Source: an uncultured Lachnospiraceae bacterium (lineage in GTDB: Bacteria > Bacillota > Clostridia > Lachnospirales > Lachnospiraceae). From it: a stretch of 64,000 bases of DNA. The notes under the pieces were generated by a model that saw only the letters and a program-made list of their open reading frames with translations, did not search any database and was not told the origin of the DNA. The position numbers and the translations under genes are program-made. The stretch lies in the NCBI GenBank assembly GCA_947643615.1, contig CANRWO010000009.1:1-64000 (forward strand), written 5' to 3'. Shown here in pieces: positions 24,749 to 31,675 of the stretch; within the stretch, counting starts at the first letter, position 1; every line of letters starts with the position of its first letter.

Positions 24749-25501
24749 ATGCTGCCGGTTTATATATGTGAAGATGAAGAGCAGATCAGGAACATGGAGC
24801 GTGCCTGGCTGGAAAAGCAGATCCTGATTCAGGGTTATGACATGAAGGTAGTACTTTCTACCGGTAATCCGGAGGAGCTTTTGGAGTGCCTTGACCGAAA
24901 ATCCGGGCAGGGAATCTATTTTCTGGACGTGGAACTCAAAGGTGCTTCCATGAATGGATTTCAGCTGGGAAAGGAGATCCGAAAAAGGGATGGGGGAGGA
25001 TTTCTGATCTATGTCACGGCGTTTCCCGACCTGGCTTTCGAGACCTTCCGCTATCATCTGGAAGCCCTGGACTATATCTGCAAACAAAATCCGGAACGGA
25101 TGTATACAGACCTTTCCCGCTGCCTTGACACCGTTACGGAGCGGATGAGCAAAATGCAAAATCCCCGGCAGGAGTATTTTACCCTGAAAACGCCGGAAAT
25201 GATCCGGCATATTCCTTTGGGCGATATTCTGTATTTTGCCACTTCCAGCCGCACCCACCGCATAGAGCTTCACGCAAAGAATGAACTGTTTGACTTCTCC
25301 GGAAGCATACAGGAGTTGGAAAAGGATCTGGGTGAGGGTTTTATACGGGTACACAGAGCCTATCTGGTCCATGGGGAACAGATTGACTGGATCGATGTGC
25401 ACAACAGGGAACTTGTATTGAAAAACGGGGAGCGCTGCCCCTTCTCCCGGCGCATGCGCCAGGAACTGCTTAAGCGTGGAGCCGTTTGGGCAGTGAAATG
25501 A
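24749..25501 (+). CDS. LytTR family response regulator (AgrA-like)
   Basis: Response regulator partnering the kinase just upstream. The receiver domain starts LPVYICEDEEQI, with the acidic pair and the phospho-acceptor Asp in YFLDVEL (about residue 59). The LytTR DNA-binding domain (from ~residue 145) contains YFATSSRTHRIELHAKN and GFIRVHRAYLVHGEQI. The track start ATG 24734 overlaps the kinase stop by 4 nt; ATG 24749 is preferred (AGGAGGGG just upstream; MLPVYICEDE). Its 3' end encodes the first copy of a direct repeat matching LytTR sites. Confidence 0.9.
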   Translation: MLPVYICEDEEQIRNMERAWLEKQILIQGYDMKVVLSTGNPEELLECLDRKSGQGIYFLDVELKGASMNGFQLGKEIRKRDGGGFLIYVTAFPDLAFETFRYHLEALDYICKQNPERMYTDLSRCLDTVTERMSKMQNPRQEYFTLKTPEMIRHIPLGDILYFATSSRTHRIELHAKNELFDFSGSIQELEKDLGEGFIRVHRAYLVHGEQIDWIDVHNRELVLKNGERCPFSRRMRQELLKRGAVWAVK

Positions 25502-25547
25502 CCGTTTGGGCATTTGGAACCTTTCCCAAAACGTACCGTGGTATAAT
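25481..25547 (+). promoter_or_regulatory. LytTR direct-repeat sites and -10 element upstream of the CPBP gene
   Basis: CCGTTTGGGCA occurs at 25482-25492 and 25502-25512 (20-bp period). ACCGTTTGG at 25501-25509 fits the published LytTR/AgrA 9-bp consensus (W-M-M-GTT-N-R-K). A TATAAT -10 (25542-25547) follows without a good -35, as expected for an activator-dependent promoter. The first copy is inside the regulator's own 3' end. Confidence 0.6.
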
Positions 25548-25569
25548 CCTTCGCAAAGGACGGTTTTGC

Positions 25570-25749
25570 ATGATATCAGTGGGGACGATCCCATTCCTTT
25601 CCTGTAAGTCCCACAGGGGAAAGACAGACAGCACTGTGCCGGATTTAAAGAAATGCGGCTGGCGGCGCCTGAGAGGAAACTTTTGGAAATGGAAACCCGG
25701 GCAGGCCAGACATGGGGCTGAAAAGGGCGGATCGTACCGGACTTTATGA
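25570..25749 (+). CDS. Candidate small peptide ORF, 59 aa
   Basis: ATG preceded by AAAGGA at 9 nt and by the TATAAT at 25542. Encodes MISVGTIPFLSCKSHRG... with a basic, aromatic C-terminal half. No family recognised; the AgrD signature is absent. It is listed because position behind the LytTR sites would suit a regulated peptide, but it may be untranslated leader of the protease gene. Confidence 0.25.
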   Translation: MISVGTIPFLSCKSHRGKTDSTVPDLKKCGWRRLRGNFWKWKPGQARHGAEKGGSYRTL

Positions 25750-25794
25750 AGGGCATGGCCGGACAGATGCATAAAGGAAAGGTATGGTATTAAA

Positions 25795-26844
25795 ATGACA
25801 GAGACAAAAGAAACCACCAAAAAACAGCTTATTATTTTTCTGCTTGTGGCGTATGGGTTTACTTATGTGATGGGTTTTCTCGCCTGGTACGGAAACTCGG
25901 TCCAGGCAGATCTGAGCGCATTTCCCAGTGCCCAGATGTTTTATCCGGCGGCAGGCGTCATGCTGGCATACCTGCTGACCAGACGGCAGGATGACTTGCT
26001 GCCCAAATGGTTTTACCGGTGTTTTATAGGGGTGACTTTTTGCATGGCCCTTCTTTCAGTCCTGTCCGTAGCCGCACCGGAACAGACCGTGATTCTTTAT
26101 GAAACCCCCGTTTCCCTCTGGGCGGTCCTTACACAATACGTTACCATAATCGGGAGCATACTCTGCCTTATCCCGCTGCTGTTATCAGGTAAGAAAAGAA
26201 GAGGGGCCTATGGCCTCGGCTGGAAAAACTGGAAAACCTCCTGGTTTTGTATTCTGGTTTTTCTCATACTTTATTTCGGGCGCGTCTTTGTCGCCTATGC
26301 CATGGAAGGGCAGCCGGGCATAATGCTGGAAATCTTTAAAAACCCTGCCACATGGGGTTATCTGCTCTTTGTGCCGGTGAATTTCTTTCTGGCATATGCG
26401 GCATTTCTGGGGGAGGAATACGGATGGCGCTATTACCTGCAGCCTCTGCTCCAGAAACGGTTTGGCATGCGGCGCGGCGTTCTGCTTCTGGGCGTGATTT
26501 GGGGACTCTGGCACATTTTTCTGGACTTTTTTTATTACACCACGCCGGATCAGGGACTGATCATGACCGTATCCCAGATCATTACCTGCCTGGGACTGGG
26601 GATTTTCTTTGCCTGGGCATATTTAAAGACCGGCAATATATGGGTCGTGGTGATCATGCATTATTTAAATAATAACCTTACCCTTGTGACAGCTAACAAT
26701 TACTCTGCGGATATTCTGACAAACCAGCAGCTTTCCTGGTCCATGATCCCTTCCGCGCTTCTGCTGAACGGGGTAGTATTCGGGATTTTTCTGCTTTCCA
26801 GGGAATTTCGGAATGACAAACCCAAAGCCCCCGATGCATTTTAA
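25795..26844 (+). CDS. CPBP family intramembrane metalloprotease
   Basis: CAAX-protease/bacteriocin-processing (Abi/CPBP) type membrane protease. About eight membrane segments; the three catalytic motifs are complete: GEEYGWR (EExxxR), WGLWH (FxxxH-like) and HYLNNN (HxxxN), in the last third. 349 aa. Its promoter region carries LytTR-type repeats, so it is the likely target of the adjacent two-component system. Members act in immunity to bacteriocins, signal-peptide maturation or regulation by proteolysis; which applies here is unknown. AAAGG lies about 12 nt before the ATG. Confidence 0.9.
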   Translation: MTETKETTKKQLIIFLLVAYGFTYVMGFLAWYGNSVQADLSAFPSAQMFYPAAGVMLAYLLTRRQDDLLPKWFYRCFIGVTFCMALLSVLSVAAPEQTVILYETPVSLWAVLTQYVTIIGSILCLIPLLLSGKKRRGAYGLGWKNWKTSWFCILVFLILYFGRVFVAYAMEGQPGIMLEIFKNPATWGYLLFVPVNFFLAYAAFLGEEYGWRYYLQPLLQKRFGMRRGVLLLGVIWGLWHIFLDFFYYTTPDQGLIMTVSQIITCLGLGIFFAWAYLKTGNIWVVVIMHYLNNNLTLVTANNYSADILTNQQLSWSMIPSALLLNGVVFGIFLLSREFRNDKPKAPDAF

Positions 26845-26856
26845 TAATTTTACGTA

Positions 26857-26884
26857 TTGACATTTACAGGTTATTGGTTATAAT
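26857..26884 (+). promoter_or_regulatory. Consensus sigmaA promoter upstream of the Rpn fragment
   Basis: TTGACA-N16-TATAAT: both hexamers are perfect consensus, with a one-base-short spacer. It lies 72 nt before the best-supported ATG of the short Rpn-like ORF. Confidence 0.75.
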
Positions 26885-26955
26885 GATATCAAATTACATT
26901 TTTATTTGTGCTACGGGACTTTCTGATGGAACACCGATCGGAGGTGGTAAAGGCA

Positions 26956-27171
26956 ATGGTATTGGATTATACTTTTGAGAGGCAATTAATGCTGGAGAGA
27001 GAAGAGGGCAGAGAAGAAGGTAGGGAAGAGGGCATGGAGCAAGGCTTGAAAGCGCTTATTTCCACTTGTAAGGAGCTGCAAGTATCTTATGACGCCACCT
27101 CTGATAAAGTGAGGGAGAAATTTTCACTGTCGGACGGGGAAGTGGAAAAAAATATGCGGCTTTACTGGTGA
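26956..27171 (+). pseudogene. C-terminal fragment of Rpn / PD-(D/E)XK nuclease-family transposase
   Basis: The reading frame (open from GTG 26908) matches only the C-terminal end of Rpn-family proteins: FLMEHRSEVVKAMVLDYTFERQ, then the charged repeat EEGREEGREEGMEQG and a closing helix (ISTCKELQVSYDATSDKVREKFSLSDGEVEK). The PD-(D/E)XK nuclease domain, normally ~200 residues upstream, is absent. ATG 26956 has CGGAGG about 11 nt upstream. Most simply a remnant, but a consensus promoter and ribosome-binding site mean it may be expressed; in Rpn systems a short C-terminal product made from an internal start is known to restrain the nuclease. Confidence 0.65.
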
Positions 27172-27212
27172 CAGCCGGTTCCGTTCGGTGGATTTTGAAA
27201 TGAGTTAGAAGT

Positions 27213-27257
27213 AAAAAGGTATGTGCACTTGTTCTTTGGGCAGGCACATGCCTTTTT
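27213..27257. terminator. Terminator hairpin after the Rpn fragment
   Basis: AAAAAGGTATGTGC pairs with GCACATGCCTTTTT (14 bp, one G:U). The T-run is part of the stem, so it can act in both directions. Confidence 0.75.
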
Positions 27258-27316
27258 CGTCATTGACTGCAGGAACGGTTTTTTCAAACACACTCTGGAT
27301 GTTTCATAATTTCCGT

Positions 27317-27345
27317 TTGCATTGTGTCACAATGTTATGTATAAT
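27317..27345 (+). promoter_or_regulatory. Promoter with operator-like dyad upstream of the GNAT gene
   Basis: TTGCAT-N17-TATAAT. The spacer begins within a perfect 13-bp palindrome, ATTGTG-T-CACAAT (27321-27333), a good position for a repressor. Confidence 0.55.
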
Positions 27346-27456
27346 TCTATAAAAGTCAGGCACGGGGAAAAGCCTCCGATACGGACTGGAAAAATCTTGC
27401 AAAGCAGTGCTGAAATGAAGGAAAAAATGGAACAATTGAACACAACAGGAAGATCT

Positions 27457-28044
27457 ATGAATACACCACAGCTGGAAACAGAAAGGCTGATACTCAGAAG
27501 ATTCAGGGAAAATGATATTGACGCCCTGTATCTGATACTGAAGGATGAGGCAGTCAATACTTTTTTGCCGTGGTTCCCTTTAAAAAGTATAGAGGAAACA
27601 AGAGCTTTTTTCGATACGAGATATGCGGCGGAATATGCGAAACCTCAGGCTTATGCCTACGCCATCTGCCAGAAAAAGGTCAACAGTCCCATTGGCTACA
27701 TAAAGGTTTCCATGGACGAGGGTTATGACCTGGGATATGGCCTGCGGAAAGAATTCTGGCATCAGGGGATTGTCACGGAAGCCGGGAAAGCTGTTATAGA
27801 ACAGGTCAGGAGAGACGGGATTCCTTTTATTACGGCAACCCATGACATCAACAATCCACGCAGCGGCGGCGTTATGATACAGTTGGGTATGAAATACCGG
27901 TATTCTTATGTAGAGCAGTGGCAGCCGAAAGATTTCCCGGTCACATTCAGAATGTATCAGATGAATTTCTGCCAAAAAGACGACGGTGTTTTTACAAAGT
28001 ATTGGGATAATTCTGCGGTACACTTTGTAGAAACGGATATATAG
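27457..28044 (+). CDS. GNAT family N-acetyltransferase (RimJ/RimL-like)
   Basis: Acetyl-CoA-dependent acetyltransferase of the Acetyltransf_3 type. LETERLILRRFRENDIDAL is the standard opening; beta4/alpha3 region LGYGLRKEFWHQGIVTEAGKAVIEQV includes the acetyl-CoA pyrophosphate loop in degenerate form. ATG 27457 (MNTPQLETERL) has AGGAAG 5 nt upstream; the track start at 27322 overlaps the promoter and is rejected. 195 aa. Target (ribosomal protein, small molecule or antibiotic) is not predictable. Monocistronic, with a palindrome in the promoter. Confidence 0.85.
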   Translation: MNTPQLETERLILRRFRENDIDALYLILKDEAVNTFLPWFPLKSIEETRAFFDTRYAAEYAKPQAYAYAICQKKVNSPIGYIKVSMDEGYDLGYGLRKEFWHQGIVTEAGKAVIEQVRRDGIPFITATHDINNPRSGGVMIQLGMKYRYSYVEQWQPKDFPVTFRMYQMNFCQKDDGVFTKYWDNSAVHFVETDI

Positions 28045-28178
28045 TTTCGAAATCCCGAGACTGTAGTGCGCCAAAATGGGCTGTTTTTGCCTGTTTTGTG
28101 TGCATTTGTTAAACTCCCGGACTTTGATGTATGGTGATACAGCTGATTGTATGGGAGTTTGGAAAGGCGGCTGTAGCA

Positions 28179-28925
28179 ATGAAAGCAATTATTACAGATT
28201 TAGACAGAACCCTGCTCCATACAGATAAAACAATTTCGGAGGATACGTATTCCGTGCTGAAGCGTTGCCGTGACAGGGGAATTCTCCTAATGGCGGCAAC
28301 TGCACGTCCCCAGAGGGCCATATTAACATATCATGGCCAAATCGGATTTGACGCCATAACCACTTTAAACGGTGCAAGGATTATTTTGCCGCAGGGAGTC
28401 ATTGAAAACGGGATTGTTCCTTCCAGTGCGGAAAGCATTTTGCAAAAGGTCTTCGGGATCCCTGACATTGTCCTGTCATTGGAAACGGCAGAGGGCCTTT
28501 TTTCAAATATTCCAATCCCGGAATGGAATTCCACTGTTTTCAGAGGCTTTCCTGCCCTGCCCACAGAAAGGGCAGTCTATAAAATTCTGGTGAGCGGCGG
28601 AGGAGAAAATCTGCAGGAGCAGATAAGGCAAAGCCTGACAGATGATACTTATATGACGGTAGCGGAAGGGACATTGATGCAGATAATGAGTACTGCGTCC
28701 ACCAAATGGAATGGTATCAGGGCCATGCTGGAGGCGGAAGGTATCGCCAGGGATGAGGCGGTATATTTCGGGGATGACAATGACGATATAGAACCCATAA
28801 AAAACTGCGGGGTGGGTGTGGCTGTCTCCAATGCCATTGATAAGGTGCTGGAAGCGGCGGATTATGTAACGGAAAGCAATGATATGGACGGAGTGGCACG
28901 TTATATTGAGAAATACATATTGTGA
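28179..28925 (+). CDS. Cof-type HAD-IIB phosphatase
   Basis: HAD superfamily hydrolase with a IIB cap, acting on phosphorylated sugars, cofactors or nucleotides. Motif I DLDRTLL (about residue 7), motif II ATARP, motif IV YFGDDNDDIEPIKN with the two metal-binding aspartates. ATG 28179 (MKAIITDLDRT) is preferred over the track's 28131, since family members start just before motif I; AAAGG is upstream. 248 aa. The next gene starts 79 nt later, suggesting cotranscription. Confidence 0.9.
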   Translation: MKAIITDLDRTLLHTDKTISEDTYSVLKRCRDRGILLMAATARPQRAILTYHGQIGFDAITTLNGARIILPQGVIENGIVPSSAESILQKVFGIPDIVLSLETAEGLFSNIPIPEWNSTVFRGFPALPTERAVYKILVSGGGENLQEQIRQSLTDDTYMTVAEGTLMQIMSTASTKWNGIRAMLEAEGIARDEAVYFGDDNDDIEPIKNCGVGVAVSNAIDKVLEAADYVTESNDMDGVARYIEKYIL

Positions 28926-29004
28926 TCCCCCTTGTGCTTTTCTGAAAAGAGAGCATAATAATATGTCTGGAAGCAGGCTGACAAAAGAAAAAGGAACAGA
29001 TACC

Positions 29005-29586
29005 ATGGACAAATTTGCAGTAATTGATACCGAGACAAACTGGAATGATGCGGTAATGTCGATCGGTGTGGTAGTTGCCGATTCGGAGACAATGGAAAAA
29101 GAGGATTCGGCATATTTCATAATTGACCCGGAATACAGGGTGGGAGGGATGTATTCACATGAACTGCGCCCTGATGAGGATGGAGTCCGTGTTACAGGCA
29201 GGAAGCAGGCATTAAAGGAGATCAGAAACTGGCTGGACACATATAACGTGGGGAAACTTTTCGCGTATAACGCTTCTTTTGACAGAAATCACCTGCCGGA
29301 GTATCTGGGATATGAATGGTATGATATTATGCGCCTGGCCGCTTACCGCCAGTACAATTTTGCCATACCGGATTCTGCGGAATGCTATAAAACCGGCAGG
29401 ATGAAGTGGGGATATGGTGTGGAGGATGTGCTGAGAATGCTCACTGCAGACAAAAGTTACCGGGAGACCCACAATGCGATCCTGGATGCACTGGATGAGC
29501 TTGAAATCATGAGATTGCTGGGACATAAGATAAGCGAATATGGGATTGCCCTGGTTTCGGATAAGGGCAGTAGCAGGATGAGATAA
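29005..29586 (+). CDS. DEDDh-type 3'-5' exonuclease family protein
   Basis: RNase T/DNA polymerase III epsilon-like exonuclease. ExoI is VIDTETNW (D and E near residue 10), ExoII YNASFDRNH (about residue 92) and ExoIII HNAILDALDE (His and Asp, about 157), so all catalytic residues are present. ATG 29005 (MDKFAVIDTET) follows AAAGGAA; ATG 28963 is an alternative adding 14 residues; the track start 28879 overlaps the HAD gene and is unlikely. 193 aa. Whether it acts on DNA or RNA cannot be told. Confidence 0.8.
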   Translation: MDKFAVIDTETNWNDAVMSIGVVVADSETMEKEDSAYFIIDPEYRVGGMYSHELRPDEDGVRVTGRKQALKEIRNWLDTYNVGKLFAYNASFDRNHLPEYLGYEWYDIMRLAAYRQYNFAIPDSAECYKTGRMKWGYGVEDVLRMLTADKSYRETHNAILDALDELEIMRLLGHKISEYGIALVSDKGSSRMR

Positions 29587-29689
29587 CAATACTTATCGAA
29601 CATACTTTTGGTTTTCCATTTACAAAACATAATATATATGGTAAAATATGGCCTGTGTCAAGAAGAAAACAATAAGGAGAGTTTTTCCG

Positions 29690-31612
29690 ATGGTGAAAGC
29701 AGATAATTATGATGCCTCCAGTATCACAGTGCTGGAGGGACTGGAGGCGGTGCGGAAACGCCCGGGCATGTATATTGGGAGTGTTTCCACAAAAGGACTG
29801 AACCATTTAATATATGAGATCGTAGACAATTCCGTGGACGAGCATCTGGCGGGGTTTTGTGATACCATAACCGTTACCCTGGAGGCGGACGGCTCTGCCA
29901 CCATATCTGACAACGGAAGAGGGATCCCTGTGGGAATGCATGAAAAGGGGATCAGTGCAGAACGCCTGGTATTTACCACCCTTCACGCAGGGGGGAAATT
30001 CGATAATTCCGCATATAAGACCAGCGGTGGGCTGCACGGTGTGGGTTCCTCCGTGGTAAATGCCCTTTCCACGCGTCTGACCGTGCGGGTCAAGTCCGGG
30101 GGATTCATTTATGAAGATTCCTATGAGAGAGGAAACCCTGTTGTGGAACTGGTGGACGGCCTTCTGCCGGTGGCGGGGAAGACCAGGGAGTCGGGAACTA
30201 CCATTAATTTCCTGCCGGACGACACTATTTTTGACAAGACCCGTTTCAAGGAGGATGACGTAAAGAGCCGTCTTCACGAGACGGCCTACCTGAATCCCAA
30301 GCTCACAATCGTTTTCCAGGACAAACGGAAAGAAACACCGGAGAAAATCACTTACAACGAACCGGAGGGTATTGTAGGTTTTATCAAGGATATGAATAAA
30401 TCCCAGGAAGCTTTGCATGATGTGATCTATTTCAGCAGCGAGAGCGAAGGCATTTCCGTAGAAGTGGCGTTCCAATATATCAATGAGTTCCATGAGAATG
30501 TGCTGGGATTCTGTAACAATATATACAACTCCGAAGGCGGTACGCATCTTACCGGCTTTAAGACCATGTTCACGAACGTGATCAATACCTATGCCCGGGA
30601 ACTGGGTATCTTGAAAGAGAAGGATGTGAACTTCACCGGAGCAGACGTGCGCAACGGCATGACTGCGGTGGTGTCCATCAAGCACCCGGATCCCCGGTTC
30701 GAGGGCCAGACGAAGACCAAGCTGGATAATCAGGATGCGGCGAAGGTGGTCAGCAAGGTGACGGGGGAGGAAATCACCCGCTTCTTTGACCGCAATCTGG
30801 AAACTTTGAAAAATATCATTTCCTGTGCGGAGAAAGCAGCCAAGATCCGTAAGACAGAGGAACGGGCCAGGACGAACATGCTGACCAAGCAGAAATTTTC
30901 CTTTGACTCCAACGGGAAGCTGGCAAACTGTGAGTCCAAGGATCCCTCCAAATGCGAAATCTTTATCGTAGAGGGAGATTCCGCCGGAGGCAGCGCAAAG
31001 ACGGCCAGAAACCGGATGTTCCAGGCAATCCTTCCCATTCGCGGCAAGATATTGAATGTGGAGAAGGCAAGTATTGATAAGGTCCTGGCAAACGCAGAGA
31101 TCAAGACCATGATCAATGCCTTTGGCTGCGGCTTTTCCGAGGGATACGGCAACGACTTTGACATATCCAAACTGCGTTATGACAAGATCATTATCATGGC
31201 GGATGCGGATGTGGACGGTTCCCATATTTCCACCCTGCTTCTGACTCTGTTCTACCGTTTTATGCCTGAGCTGATCTTTGAGGGGCATGTGTATATTGCC
31301 ATGCCTCCGCTTTACAAAGCCATGCCCAGCAAGGGAAAAGAGGAGTATCTCTATGACGATAAGGCACTGGAGAAATACAGGAAGACCCACAAGGGGCCCT
31401 TTACGCTCCAGCGATACAAAGGCCTTGGGGAGATGGATGCCCAGCAGCTCTGGGAAACAACGCTGGACCCGGAGACCCGCCGCATGAAGCTTGTGGAGAT
31501 CGAGGATGCGCGCATGGCCACGGAGATGACGGAGCTGCTGATGGGTACGGAGGTCCCTCCCCGGAAGGCGTTTATCTACAAACATGCGCAGGAGGCGGAA
31601 CTGGATGTATAA
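29690..31612 (+). CDS. Type IIA DNA topoisomerase subunit B (GyrB/ParE family)
   Basis: ATPase subunit of a gyrase- or topoisomerase IV-like enzyme. GHKL ATPase motifs: EIVDNSVDEHLAG, ISDNGRGIPVG, TSGGLHGVGSSVVNAL; TOPRIM: IVEGDSAGGSAK, IIIMADADVDGSHI; C-terminal PLYKAM and RYKGLGEMDAQQLWETT. ATG 29690 (MVKADNYDASSITVLEG) with AAGGAGAG is preferred over 29648. 640 aa. The A subunit follows after 63 nt. It is not next to dnaA/recF, so this may be the second (Topo IV-like) pair of the chromosome; gyrB versus parE is left open. Confidence 0.93.
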   Translation: MVKADNYDASSITVLEGLEAVRKRPGMYIGSVSTKGLNHLIYEIVDNSVDEHLAGFCDTITVTLEADGSATISDNGRGIPVGMHEKGISAERLVFTTLHAGGKFDNSAYKTSGGLHGVGSSVVNALSTRLTVRVKSGGFIYEDSYERGNPVVELVDGLLPVAGKTRESGTTINFLPDDTIFDKTRFKEDDVKSRLHETAYLNPKLTIVFQDKRKETPEKITYNEPEGIVGFIKDMNKSQEALHDVIYFSSESEGISVEVAFQYINEFHENVLGFCNNIYNSEGGTHLTGFKTMFTNVINTYARELGILKEKDVNFTGADVRNGMTAVVSIKHPDPRFEGQTKTKLDNQDAAKVVSKVTGEEITRFFDRNLETLKNIISCAEKAAKIRKTEERARTNMLTKQKFSFDSNGKLANCESKDPSKCEIFIVEGDSAGGSAKTARNRMFQAILPIRGKILNVEKASIDKVLANAEIKTMINAFGCGFSEGYGNDFDISKLRYDKIIIMADADVDGSHISTLLLTLFYRFMPELIFEGHVYIAMPPLYKAMPSKGKEEYLYDDKALEKYRKTHKGPFTLQRYKGLGEMDAQQLWETTLDPETRRMKLVEIEDARMATEMTELLMGTEVPPRKAFIYKHAQEAELDV

Positions 31613-31675
31613 GCAGGCATTGGAAAGTGAAAGTGCTGCCATTTTCAGACGCATTTCAGGAAAGGTATCATAAAA

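Noticed and set aside
29590-29625. CGAACATAC near the topoisomerase promoter as a LexA site
   Set aside because: Only the left half-site is present; the right half (TTTT) does not match GTTC.
29807-31654. 615-aa minus-strand ORF
   Set aside because: Antisense to the topoisomerase B gene; its length follows from the codon use of that gene and it has no recognisable motif.
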